Source: Arsukibacterium tuosuense (GTDB lineage: Bacteria; Pseudomonadota; Gammaproteobacteria; Enterobacterales; Alteromonadaceae). From it: a stretch of DNA of 64,000 nucleotides. Of the stretch, positions 39,506-48,116 are shown in pieces (position 1 is the stretch's first letter; every line of letters starts with the position of its first letter). Location: NCBI RefSeq assembly GCF_900215315.1, contig NZ_OBEB01000005.1, forward strand, positions 1-64,000. Direction: 5' to 3'. The notes beneath the pieces are model-generated. The model did no database searches. It was not told the DNA's origin and was given only the letters and a program-made list of their open reading frames with translations. The position numbers and the translations under genes were made by a program.

Positions 39506-39533
39506 GCAACCCGCAACCCGCAACCCGCAACCC
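39506..39533. repeat. Four tandem GCAACCC heptamers
   Basis: GCAACCC occurs four times head to tail at 39506, 39513, 39520 and 39527. It lies 60 bp upstream of the TTG of the 92-residue protein gene, within its probable promoter region. Such a short repeat can gain or lose units by slippage and alter promoter spacing. A seven-base unit in an intergenic region would not shift a reading frame. Confidence 0.9.
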
Positions 39534-39718
39534 AGGCTTGACCGCTAAGCAGGTACTTATTTAAATACAAGAAAAACACAATTCGCGATACATCGTGGCT
39601 TCATTTCTTGGTGCCAGCAGTGCTTATCGCAGAAGGTTGAAATAGTCGTAGGATTTAAGCGTATTTTCCTTAATAATCAGGTGCGAATAGCCACTTTTAA
39701 CTAAAAGGATTTTACTGA

Positions 39719-41452
39719 ATGCGCTGTAAAATTAACATTCTTGCCCTGCTGCTTGGTATCGTGCTGCAGCTGGTGTTGAATCAGGCTAATGCCGAGGAAA
39801 ACGATTTTAACCTGCATATTCATGTGCATTATCAGCAGGAAAAGGACTTGTGGCAGGTTAATTATGTATTGCCGATAGCGGTTGATCATGTCGCGTTTAG
39901 CCGCAACAGCAATTTTGACCGGCGTAATTTATACCACTTTGACCCTGCAAAATTTGTCTGGGACAAAGCTGGCGACGTGCTACTGATCAGAAGCATAGAC
40001 GGTAGCAAGTTCACCTCACTGGAGCTGAGCTTTAACTCTTACTATGACTTTATCCAGAAAGACTACACTCACAATATAAAATACACGGATGGCAGTACCC
40101 TGTTATATACCAACCATCTGACGCTGGGCGCCAATATTATTGAGGACAAAGCAATAAGCCCGATAGGCGCATCTTTTAGCGGCACCCGGTTCCACTTCTA
40201 TGCCCCTAACCAAAATATTATTTTTCTCGGCCAAAGCTACCAGGATCAGGCACAGTGGGTCTTAGACAATGACGGCACTTACATATACTTTGGCAATATT
40301 ACGCCAATTGAAACAGACAATATGCTGGCGATCGTCGACCCTGATTTACCTAAATGGGTATGGCACCACACCCAGCAATACTTTCCGAAGCTGTTTGACT
40401 ATTACCAGCAAAAAACTGGCCAGCCGTTAGATTTTAAGCCGGTTGTATTTTTTAATTATGACCAGCTTGACGGTGACTATTCGAATTACAGTGGCGGCAC
40501 CTTAGATGGACTGGTGCAACTGACCATAAATGGCAAGCGCTGGAACCAGGAAAATAATGAGCAGTTTAATACCTTATTTCATTTCTTAGCGCATGAAGTA
40601 GCTCACTTCTGGAACGGCGAGATGTTTGCTTTCGAAGAGCAAAATCACGCCTGGATGCATGAAGGTGGTGCTGATGCGTTTGCCAATTTTGCCATGCTGG
40701 AATTCGGCTTAATTGATAACGCACAAATGCTGTTGCGGTTCGAAGAAGCCGCCAATAATTGTGTGTTAAATAAAGGTGCAGAGTCGCTGGAGCAATCCGC
40801 TAAATTATGGCGCTATCGCAATTACTACAACTGTGGTGCGGCCATGGCACTGGCCAGCCATCTGGCGATTCAGGCAAAATCTCCGGACAAATCCGTATTT
40901 AATCTTTGGCAAGGGATGTTCAAAGCCAATGCAGCAAGCAGAAGCTACAACCAGCAAGATTATTTTGACCAGTTGAGCTTATTAACAGGCTCGAAAACGC
41001 TGGCAAAAGCACTGGCGCGATTCAGCCACGACACTGAGCTTGATAACCAAGCGGAAGTGGCAAGCTGGTTTACGCAGTCTGGCATAACCGTTTCATTATC
41101 AGAAGAGCATCCGGCCGAAGTAAAACAACATTGGGGCAAGCAAATTATCTCTGATCTTATGCGAACGCACTGCAATGCCATAAGCATTAGCAGTTATGAT
41201 GACTATCTAAAAACCTACCCGATAGAATCTTGCAAAGCTTTCGAGAAAAGCTATGAAATCCAATATGTTGGTAACTTCGACATTTATAAAGAGGGTATTG
41301 CGGCATACCAGCTGTTTCGCGAAAGCTGCGAAAATAATCACAATATTGTGCTGAAGAACAGAGCGAAGCAACCAATGGCGGAGATTAGCTGTTTAAGCAT
41401 CCCGCGACACATCAGCCCCTACATGAAATTGGTATCTAAAACTGCTTCCTGA
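39719..41452 (+). CDS. Secreted M1-like zinc metallopeptidase
   Basis: This 577-residue precursor has a signal peptide ending near NQANAEEN. An N-terminal beta-rich domain (about 25-215) precedes a gluzincin catalytic domain with His292, Glu293 and His296 (LAHEVAHFW) and the third ligand Glu315 (WMHEGGADAFANF). The HExxH-x18-E spacing is that of M1 aminopeptidases. The protein is shorter than typical M1 enzymes of 600-900 residues. The usual GxMEN exopeptidase motif is not obvious, but GGTLDGL lies at a similar place. It stands alone between accessory genes. Substrate is unknown. Confidence 0.75.
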   Translation: MRCKINILALLLGIVLQLVLNQANAEENDFNLHIHVHYQQEKDLWQVNYVLPIAVDHVAFSRNSNFDRRNLYHFDPAKFVWDKAGDVLLIRSIDGSKFTSLELSFNSYYDFIQKDYTHNIKYTDGSTLLYTNHLTLGANIIEDKAISPIGASFSGTRFHFYAPNQNIIFLGQSYQDQAQWVLDNDGTYIYFGNITPIETDNMLAIVDPDLPKWVWHHTQQYFPKLFDYYQQKTGQPLDFKPVVFFNYDQLDGDYSNYSGGTLDGLVQLTINGKRWNQENNEQFNTLFHFLAHEVAHFWNGEMFAFEEQNHAWMHEGGADAFANFAMLEFGLIDNAQMLLRFEEAANNCVLNKGAESLEQSAKLWRYRNYYNCGAAMALASHLAIQAKSPDKSVFNLWQGMFKANAASRSYNQQDYFDQLSLLTGSKTLAKALARFSHDTELDNQAEVASWFTQSGITVSLSEEHPAEVKQHWGKQIISDLMRTHCNAISISSYDDYLKTYPIESCKAFEKSYEIQYVGNFDIYKEGIAAYQLFRESCENNHNIVLKNRAKQPMAEISCLSIPRHISPYMKLVSKTAS

Positions 41453-41488
41453 AACTGAAAGTTAAGTTCAGACTCCAGAGCCAGGATA

Positions 41489-41553
41489 GACTTTATCCCC
41501 GACTAGTTTGTCTATGCCGATAATAATGGTGCGCTGGTGGCGACTAAGCAGTT
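41489..41553 (+). pseudogene. Decayed fragment of the rraA 3' end
   Basis: These 65 bp align without gaps to 37997-38061 of rraA with 54 identities, including a 17-base identical block TATGCCGATAATAATGG. The reading YADNNGALVATKQ matches the RraA C-terminus [13 protein letters not shown], but an in-frame TAG interrupts it upstream. Similarity stops at the gene end. It is in the same orientation as rraA and bounds a 3.4-kb accessory segment on its right side. Confidence 0.75.
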
Positions 41554-41601
41554 CAATTTTTTCCTGCATGGCTTCATCTTCAGCCACATCAAGTTGCAGG
41601 G

Positions 41602-42726
41602 TTATATCTGATAATCTATGTTTGCACTGGTACCTTGCAGCAAGCGGTGATACCTTGCTGCAATTTGCAGGTAGGGCAGCACATCCTCTGGTTGAACCTG
41701 CGCTGCGGCTGCAGCTTGCTGCAATGCCAACCCACAGACGTGATATACACCCCTGACTCTTTCATGAAAGTAACTGAATCCTACTGGCATGAGCGGGCCG
41801 GTCCAATACCATTTGTAGCAGTAGTATTCCAAATGTTCGTAAAGTAAGTCGTGTGTCTCTTCCTTCATGGCGTACAACTTACCGTCGGCGATAGATCCAT
41901 TCCTGTATTGTTTCAGGCTATCAACTCTACCGTGCACTCGCTTAATATGTATTTCGCGCCTGGCGTAAATATAGGGCAGTAGATCAGTCAGAAGCGAATT
42001 TAAGTCTGCACCAATATAATTCTGTATTAGCATTGCATCATAAGCTTTCCCAGTAATGCCCTGACAAAGCTTCTCAGCCGCATTTAAAATATCGGACAGG
42101 TGGCCGACTTCAACATCGAGTATAAATTGATAATGCTCATAGGATGGTGAAACAAGTTTTTCAAATACTGGAGTGTCACTTTTTATAGCCAGGGTGGTTA
42201 AGAATAAACTCCTTTCATAGACACCTGTAATGCTTTTGACTTTCATTATCACATTCTGAACCGTTACCCTTGGTTTTTTATGGTAGGTATATTCAGAGGT
42301 GTCTGCATGATTGCCCTGGCTAGTGTTCTTGCGTATTTGCGCCTTAATTTTGCTATCTGCCTTACCAAAAACACCTTCAATGCCATCGATAGAAATCTTA
42401 ATAGCATTAAGCTTCTGTGAATTTACTATTGTAATAAAAGCGCCAATAAAGCCCAAAACAGCTGCCATAAACGTGTATGCGCCAGCTGCTTGACCTTTGG
42501 TATGTATTAATAAATAAATTGAAAAAATTAATAGAACGACAAGAGTAAAAATGATCAGATTTTTTTTGTCTGGATCTCTAAGACGTACATCGTAAGTGCC
42601 GCCTTTAACTTGATACTGCCCTTGGGCATCTAATTGAGGAAGGTAATTAATTCTAAAACTATGGAACTCATAAGCACGAAAAAATGTTGACTCATAATCT
42701 TCAACATCTTTACCGTCTAGCCCCAA
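41602..42726 (-). CDS. Unknown two-TM protein, possibly frameshifted
   Basis: This 374-residue protein has a polar N-terminus, two TM helices near 58-74 and 83-103, and a long cytosolic C-terminal region. I recognise no domain. The frame opens only with TTG 42726. In another frame, ATG 42752 has an AAGGA site and reads MLKLGGDELWG before meeting TAG; adding one G to the GGGG run at 42721-42724 would join it to this frame. At the 3' end a 20-bp imperfect duplication shifts the frame, and a different frame stays open for about 45 more codons to 41468. Both ends may thus be damaged. Confidence 0.6.
   Translation of the reverse strand: MGLDGKDVEDYESTFFRAYEFHSFRINYLPQLDAQGQYQVKGGTYDVRLRDPDKKNLIIFTLVVLLIFSIYLLIHTKGQAAGAYTFMAAVLGFIGAFITIVNSQKLNAIKISIDGIEGVFGKADSKIKAQIRKNTSQGNHADTSEYTYHKKPRVTVQNVIMKVKSITGVYERSLFLTTLAIKSDTPVFEKLVSPSYEHYQFILDVEVGHLSDILNAAEKLCQGITGKAYDAMLIQNYIGADLNSLLTDLLPYIYARREIHIKRVHGRVDSLKQYRNGSIADGKLYAMKEETHDLLYEHLEYYCYKWYWTGPLMPVGFSYFHERVRGVYHVCGLALQQAAAAAQVQPEDVLPYLQIAARYHRLLQGTSANIDYQI
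41624..41663. repeat. 20-bp imperfect tandem duplication
   Basis: 41624-41643 and 41644-41663 are adjacent 20-bp units with 16 identities, sharing TACCTTGC and GCAA. Because 20 is not a multiple of three, the duplication shifts the reading frame of the overlapping minus-strand gene at its C-terminus. Confidence 0.75.
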
Positions 42727-42846
42727 AGTTCGTCGCCACCTAATTTAAGCATGTGCCCATCCTTATCATGTGTGAACTACGTTTCTGCTTTTCTCGCTAG
42801 AGAATCTAGCACAACAACATATTTTTTTCCAACATTTACCCCCAGC

Positions 42847-42900
42847 GGGGTCTGGTCTTTTTGCCTTTTTTGTCTATTGGCAAAATGAAAGACCTGCCCC
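42847..42900. repeat. Long inverted repeat, possible mobile-element remnant
   Basis: The left arm GGGGTCTGGTCTTTTTGCC (42847-42865) and the right arm, with GGC, AAAGACC and CCCC (42879-42900), form a broken hairpin. The GGTCTTT/AAAGACC and GCC/GGC blocks pair in register. T-rich DNA fills the loop. Palindromic GGGGTC-type units occur near REP-associated or IS200-like elements in other gammaproteobacteria; no transposase is present here. Confidence 0.55.
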
Positions 42901-43038
42901 CAAAACCACAGGGATCGCAAGAGTGCGTCACTGCCCCGGTAGTGACGTAATTTCCCTGACAATAATCTGGTTTACATTGGCCGCCACTGTCTTTACATTA
43001 ATCCGGCGTAATAAAAATAATAATTTCCCGGGGTTACA

Positions 43039-45180
43039 ATGAAACTAAAAATGATCGTAACTGTTGCAAGCTTAGCTGTACTAAGCGCTTGCAACCCTGC
43101 AGATACCACACAGCAAGCCAATTCAGAAGTGCAAACATCCATGACAGCAAGCATTACCGAAGCACCGCTATGGTTAGAAGAGGTTGAAGGCGAACAGGCA
43201 CTTGCTAAGGTGACTGGCTGGAATAAACGCACGCTGGACAAACTTACCAGCGACCCGCGTTTTAGCCAATATCAACAGGCGGCCTTAAATATCGTAAATG
43301 CCACCGATAAAATCCCGTATGGAACCTACCGCAACGATATGGTGTACAACTTCTGGCAGGATGAAAACCATGTCAGGGGGGTGTTACGCCAAACCAGTCT
43401 GGCTGAATACAGCAAAGCGCAACCGCAATGGCAAACGCTGCTGGATATTGATGCCCTGTCTGCCGCGGAAGGCAAAAACTGGGTGTTTAAAGGGACAACC
43501 TGCGCAGAAACCAATCATAACCTTTGCATGGTGTCGCTATCTGATGGCGGCAAAGATGCGGTAGAAATGCGCGAGTGGGATCGCGCCAGCAAAACCTTCG
43601 TTGATAAGGGTTTTTATCTGCCGGAAGCCAAAACAGCCCTAAGCTGGAATAATCCCGACAGCTTGCATGTTGGCACTAACTGGGGCGATGACTCACTGAC
43701 TGACAGCGGCTATCCCTATGTTATTAAACAACTGCAACGCGGCCAGTCGCTGGACGAAGCCGTGACAGTGTTTAGTGGCAGTAAAACCGATGTCGGCGTA
43801 TTTCCTTATGCGCTGAAGCACCAGGATCAACAGTTAAATATGGTGGTGCGGGCCATTACGTTTTACGAGTCTGAATACTATTGGTTACCGGAAAAAGGCG
43901 ACCCGGTTCAGTTACCAATCCCCAATACTTCAAGTATCAACGGCATTTTTAAAGGGCAACTTATTTTAAGCCTGAAACAAGACTGGACTCCGGATGGCAG
44001 TACCACCGCCTTTAAAAGTGGCGCCTTAGTGTCTTTTGATATGCAAAACTGGCTGCAGAATAACAAAATTGGTGCCGTGCAATTGGTGTATCAGCCAGAT
44101 GAACGTGCCACGCTGGATGGGGTATCGATTACCGCCAGCAAACTGGTGATTAATCTGCTGGAAAACGTGGTCAACAATATCTATGTGTATGACTTCGATG
44201 GTGACTGGCAGCACAACAAGCTGGCCTTGCCGGATAACAGCACGATGTCGGTGTCTTCAGCCAATGATGACAGCGACATTATTTTTGTTAATCAGGAAAA
44301 TTTTGTTTCGCAAGACACCCTGTATCAGGTGAATGTCAGCAACGCTGATATTGTAGCGATTAAATCGACGCCGGCCCGGTTTGATGCCACTGATCTGGTG
44401 GTTCAGCAATATTTTGCCAGTTCGACTGACGGTGAAAAAATACCGTATTTTGTTGTGCACAAACAAGGCATCACTCTCGACGGCAGCAACCCTACCCTGC
44501 AATATGCCTACGGCGGCTTTGAAATATCAATGAAACCCAGTTATTCCGGCATTCTGGGTAAAAACTGGCTGGAACAGGGCGGCGTTTATGTGCTGGCCAA
44601 TATCCGCGGTGGCGGTGAGTACGGCCCGGCCTGGCACCAGGCGGGGTTAAAAACCAAGCGTCAGGTTATTTTCGACGATATGATTGCGGTAGCGGAAGAT
44701 ATCATTGCCAAAAAAATCACCTCACCCAAGCATCTGGGGGTAATGGGTGGTTCAAATGGCGGCTTATTAATGGGCGTGATGTATACCCAGCGGCCTGATT
44801 TATGGAATGCCGTGGTGTGTCAGGTGCCATTGCTGGATATGTTGCGTTATCACACCCTATTGGCGGGCGCTTCATGGGTTGGCGAGTTTGGCAGCCCGGA
44901 TATTCCGGAAGAGCGGGCTTTTCTGCAAAAAATATCGCCGTTACACAATATTGATCCTAAGGGCGAGTATCCTTCGATATTTTTTGTGACCTCGACCAAA
45001 GATGATCGGGTACATCCGGCACACGCCAGAAAAATGGCTTATATGTTAGAACAGTATGGCCACAATTTTGAATACTATGAAAACATTGACGGCGGCCATT
45101 CTGCGGCAGCGAATCTGCAGGAAACAGCCAAAAGAACGGCGCTTGAGTACACCTTTTTAAGTCAGCAGTTAATGAAATAA
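43039..45180 (+). CDS. Prolyl-oligopeptidase-family lipoprotein peptidase (S9)
   Basis: This 713-residue protein has a lipobox (LAVLSAC) giving a lipidated Cys20, a long beta-propeller-type middle and a C-terminal alpha/beta hydrolase domain. The nucleophile is Ser572 in MGGSNGGLLMG, the acid lies in STKDDRVHPAHA and the His in DGGHSAA. NIRGGGEYGPAWHQAG precedes the catalytic domain as in S9A enzymes. It would cleave peptides in the periplasm. A terminator follows within 60 bp, so it is monocistronic. Confidence 0.9.
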   Translation: MKLKMIVTVASLAVLSACNPADTTQQANSEVQTSMTASITEAPLWLEEVEGEQALAKVTGWNKRTLDKLTSDPRFSQYQQAALNIVNATDKIPYGTYRNDMVYNFWQDENHVRGVLRQTSLAEYSKAQPQWQTLLDIDALSAAEGKNWVFKGTTCAETNHNLCMVSLSDGGKDAVEMREWDRASKTFVDKGFYLPEAKTALSWNNPDSLHVGTNWGDDSLTDSGYPYVIKQLQRGQSLDEAVTVFSGSKTDVGVFPYALKHQDQQLNMVVRAITFYESEYYWLPEKGDPVQLPIPNTSSINGIFKGQLILSLKQDWTPDGSTTAFKSGALVSFDMQNWLQNNKIGAVQLVYQPDERATLDGVSITASKLVINLLENVVNNIYVYDFDGDWQHNKLALPDNSTMSVSSANDDSDIIFVNQENFVSQDTLYQVNVSNADIVAIKSTPARFDATDLVVQQYFASSTDGEKIPYFVVHKQGITLDGSNPTLQYAYGGFEISMKPSYSGILGKNWLEQGGVYVLANIRGGGEYGPAWHQAGLKTKRQVIFDDMIAVAEDIIAKKITSPKHLGVMGGSNGGLLMGVMYTQRPDLWNAVVCQVPLLDMLRYHTLLAGASWVGEFGSPDIPEERAFLQKISPLHNIDPKGEYPSIFFVTSTKDDRVHPAHARKMAYMLEQYGHNFEYYENIDGGHSAAANLQETAKRTALEYTFLSQQLMK

Positions 45181-45231
45181 CTACTAATGAAGTGACTATT
45201 AATGAAGTGACTGTGGCACGATACTGAAAAG

Positions 45232-45262
45232 AAGATGGTTACAGCCCGGCTATAACCATCTT
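45232..45262 (+). terminator. Convergent terminator after the S9 gene
   Basis: AAGATGGTTA (45232-45241) and TAACCATCTT (45253-45262) form a perfect 10-bp stem with a T-rich tail on the plus strand. The downstream minus-strand gene ends inside it at 45239. It follows two copies of TAATGAAGTGACT spaced 15 bp (from about 45185). Confidence 0.85.
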
Positions 45263-45457
45263 TTTTATTTTCTGCGCCTTCTCAAAATGATCCAGGCGGT
45301 GGGTTTGGATCCACCAGCTTGCCGCTTCCATCAGAAGCTCGGGGTCATCATTCTTATTGGCGAAAAAGGCATAAAACGACAGGCCCAATGTCTCGCCTTT
45401 GGCGAGGATTTTTTTGTCACAAACCGCAATAATTTTTTGTCTTAAGGTGTCTCGCAT
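45239..45457 (-). CDS. DUF6500-like small protein
   Basis: This 72-residue cytosolic protein has the sequence RQKIIAVCDKKILAKGETL and ANKNDDPELLMEAASWWIQT near its middle. I recall this pattern for DUF6500, a short family of unknown function. The stop lies inside the convergent terminator of the S9 peptidase. It may share a transcript with the small membrane protein gene 23 bp upstream. Confidence 0.65.
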   Translation of the reverse strand: MRDTLRQKIIAVCDKKILAKGETLGLSFYAFFANKNDDPELLMEAASWWIQTHRLDHFEKAQKIKKMVIAGL

Positions 45458-45480
45458 AGATGGGAATTCCAGTGGCGTGA

Positions 45481-45711
45481 TTAAATTGGCCCCTTATTTA
45501 CTGGCCGATAAATATTCGCTGCCATCATTAGCATATATGCCAGTATTACCCCGACGAGTGACGGCAAATAGGTCGATAAAATGACCTGAGAAAGCAACAG
45601 AATAATAAGAGCTGTTACACTCCCCCAAAGCCAACCCAGACGTTTTTCATGTTGTGCAACCCGATACATAAAAACCGACGCACAAATGATTAAAAATATA
45701 CCAATATACAT
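45481..45711 (-). CDS. Small two- or three-TM membrane protein
   Basis: This 76-residue protein has hydrophobic segments at about 1-17, 28-46 and 50-66, and the positive stretch RVAQHEKRLGW between the first two. No family is recognised. It begins within an otherwise gene-free 140 bp and is followed by the DUF6500-like gene on the same strand. Confidence 0.55.
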   Translation of the reverse strand: MYIGIFLIICASVFMYRVAQHEKRLGWLWGSVTALIILLLSQVILSTYLPSLVGVILAYMLMMAANIYRPVNKGPI

Positions 45712-45850
45712 TTACTGATCCTGGACATAGCCTCGTTTGCTGATAATAGTCATCAAATTGCTGGAGGCAGGTTTTCGGTAAAGTACGCGTGCTTACGATA
45801 AAATACCAGTAGCTTAGCAATAGTTTTTCCTTAAATCTGAAAAAGTTTGC

Positions 45851-46771
45851 CTATTCCAGCTTGCCGGGTAATAAGGTTGCGAACGTAGTCATGCCAAAGG
45901 CTTCCAGTACAGCGGCATCGAAAGGTTCTGAGGCAGCGTTATGGGCCGTTACGCCAAAATCAAGCCCAACTACGCTGCGAAACGGCCGGGTGCCTGCGGG
46001 CAGGTCGGCCAGCTCAATTATCCGCTGCACCACTAAATCAGGGTTGGTAGGCGCCGCAGGGTCATTTAAAATACCGTCAAAGGCCATCGCTAAACCGGCC
46101 AGGGTTTCCTGCGCAACTACAGGATAACTTGCGGCCCGGGCGTCAGCATCTTCCGGTCGCGGGCTACTGGTAAACAGTGAAGTGGTAAATGGCCCAGGCT
46201 CTACCAGCACCACATCTACGCCGGAACTGGCCAGTTCACCGCGTAGCGCCATGCTGTACCCTTCCACTGCCCACTTGCTGGCATGATATACCCCGAAAAA
46301 AGGCGCACTTAAACGCCCGGCAACTGAACTAATATTGATAAAAAGGCCGTTACCCTGCTTACGCATTGCCGGTAAAAAAGCCCGGCTTACCCGGTGTATA
46401 CCGACCACATTAACGTCCAGCTGTCGGGTTAGCTCTTCGGCAGTAAAAGACTCAGTAAACCCGACATACATCTGGCCGGCATTGTTGATGACCACATCCG
46501 GCGCGCCGGATTCGGCCAGCACCGTTTTTGCTGCCGCATCCACTGAGCGCGATGAAGTAACGTCCATTTCCAGCAGCCGCAAATCCAGATTTTCTGCTTT
46601 TGCCAGTGCCCTAAGCTCATTGGCAATAGCTGCGTTTTTATCGCCGATACCACGTAAAGTGGCATACACCCGATCGCCACGGCGGGCAAACTGCTCCGAA
46701 ACCTGCCGACCAAAGCCAGAACTACAACCGGTTACTACTATTGTTTTGGGTGAAACTGAGTTATTAGCCAT
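45851..46771 (-). CDS. Classical short-chain dehydrogenase/reductase
   Basis: This 306-residue NAD(P)-dependent oxidoreductase has the cofactor motif TGCSSGFGRQVSE near 14-26 and the NNAG block (VVINNAGQMY). The catalytic Ser lies in INISSVAGR and the YxxxK in YHASKWAVEGYS. The Arg after the glycine motif (FARRGDRVYATLRG) favours NADP(H). Substrate is unknown. It is monocistronic, with no clear partner nearby. Confidence 0.88.
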   Translation of the reverse strand: MANNSVSPKTIVVTGCSSGFGRQVSEQFARRGDRVYATLRGIGDKNAAIANELRALAKAENLDLRLLEMDVTSSRSVDAAAKTVLAESGAPDVVINNAGQMYVGFTESFTAEELTRQLDVNVVGIHRVSRAFLPAMRKQGNGLFINISSVAGRLSAPFFGVYHASKWAVEGYSMALRGELASSGVDVVLVEPGPFTTSLFTSSPRPEDADARAASYPVVAQETLAGLAMAFDGILNDPAAPTNPDLVVQRIIELADLPAGTRPFRSVVGLDFGVTAHNAASEPFDAAVLEAFGMTTFATLLPGKLE

Positions 46772-47067
46772 AGTTGCCTTCCCTGCGAAATTAAGCGAAT
46801 GCTAAACTGAGTGAAATTAAACATAGTTGGCAGCAGGAGTATTTACAAACTAAGACTTAATAAACAGATGAAAGGTGTTATATCCGGCATATGACTGAAA
46901 ATAACGTTGGTACGCTTTGTTAGTGAAGAACCATGGGGGCAGTTTTTCCCTTTTGCCATACTTAAGCATTTGAAAAACAGAGAGCGTTTACTAAATGATA
47001 AACACTGCTATCGCTTTATGGCCGGTTTAGCGTAAATTGAATTTTTTTAAAATGGTAGAGCAACATT

Positions 47068-48093
47068 GTGATGAGTCTGCACCAGTTTGATGGTAATGCC
47101 AGCATTACGGAAGTATCTCCGGGAGTATATGTTGACCTGGATGGCCACCAGCTGACACCGCAGCAAGTGCGCCAGGTGGTTACCCCGCACGATTTTACGG
47201 TAGCCAATGCCCTGGTGGGTCGCTCCCTGGCAAAGCCGTGGCGCCGGGGCGTTGCCATAACCGTGGATGGTGTGCTTATCGCTTTACTTACCTCCGGTAG
47301 CTTTTTATTCCTGCTGCCTGTGGCGGCTTATCTGGCTTATCGCTGCCATTTACAACTCAACAACCGGCGCCGGAATATTGTCATCGCCTTCGCGCTGTTA
47401 TCGTTGTTTTTATTACCACTGATGCCGGGGGAAACCGACGAGCGCAGCGACTACAACGTAAAAGAAGGTGTATTAATTACCGCAAGCGCCATTGCGCTTA
47501 CCAGTACAGAGTGTAATGCCGGATGCGCTGATAAGCAGTTAGACAATATCAGCGAGCAATTACGTGGCAGTAAGCTTACCGACGACGAAATTGAAAGCAT
47601 GATTACAGACTTGCTTGAAGACTCATCACTGACACCGTCAGAGCAGATGGTGGCATTAAATAAAGCGATGAGCAATATTAAGCAGCATCGCCAACAAGCC
47701 GCGCAGCAGGCTACCGATGTGTTAATTGAGACGACCACTCAGTCCGACTCAGACAGCTCGTGGTGGCAACAGTTAGCACAATCAGATCACAGTGTTGTTA
47801 AATGGTTGCAGGGCATTTTAACCGATTTAGGTATTGGTTTTGGCTGGGCGGTGTTTTATTTTACCCTGTTTATCAGTTGGAATGGTGGCCAGACGCTTGG
47901 CAAAGCCCTTATGGCTATAAAAGTAGTGCAGCTAAATAACACACCGCTTACGCTGTGGCAGGCATTTGGTCGCCAGGGTGGCTACAGCGCCGGCTTTGCC
48001 ACAGGGCTACTGGGATTTATCCAGATATACTGGGATCCAAACCGGCAAGCTATTCAGGATAAAGTAGCCGACACCTTAGTCCTTAAAATATAA
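47068..48093 (+). CDS. RDD-family membrane protein with long loop
   Basis: This 341-residue protein has RDD-domain features split by an insert. PWRRGVAITVDGVLIALL opens TM1 (about 70-92) and a second TM lies near 105-125. A hydrophilic, acidic insert of about 115 residues (125-240, rich in D, E, S and Q) follows. The last part has ISWNGGQTLGKALMAIKVVQ and further TMs. RDD proteins are often Na+/H+ antiporter-like or of unknown function. GTG 47068 is used; ATG 47071 is equally possible. The next gene starts 23 bp later. Confidence 0.75.
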   Translation: MMSLHQFDGNASITEVSPGVYVDLDGHQLTPQQVRQVVTPHDFTVANALVGRSLAKPWRRGVAITVDGVLIALLTSGSFLFLLPVAAYLAYRCHLQLNNRRRNIVIAFALLSLFLLPLMPGETDERSDYNVKEGVLITASAIALTSTECNAGCADKQLDNISEQLRGSKLTDDEIESMITDLLEDSSLTPSEQMVALNKAMSNIKQHRQQAAQQATDVLIETTTQSDSDSSWWQQLAQSDHSVVKWLQGILTDLGIGFGWAVFYFTLFISWNGGQTLGKALMAIKVVQLNNTPLTLWQAFGRQGGYSAGFATGLLGFIQIYWDPNRQAIQDKVADTLVLKI

Positions 48094-48116
48094 CCTCAAT
48101 ACAAGCCGGATACCGC

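Noticed and set aside
39506-39533. CRISPR-like repeats
   Set aside because: Units are 7 bp with no spacers; this is a microsatellite.
42777-42962. 61-codon minus-strand ORF
   Set aside because: It runs through the long inverted repeat and has no domain or ribosome site.
45185-45212. Two copies of TAATGAAGTGACT as a regulatory repeat
   Set aside because: They lie just after the S9 stop and before a terminator, so a small chance duplication is the simpler reading.
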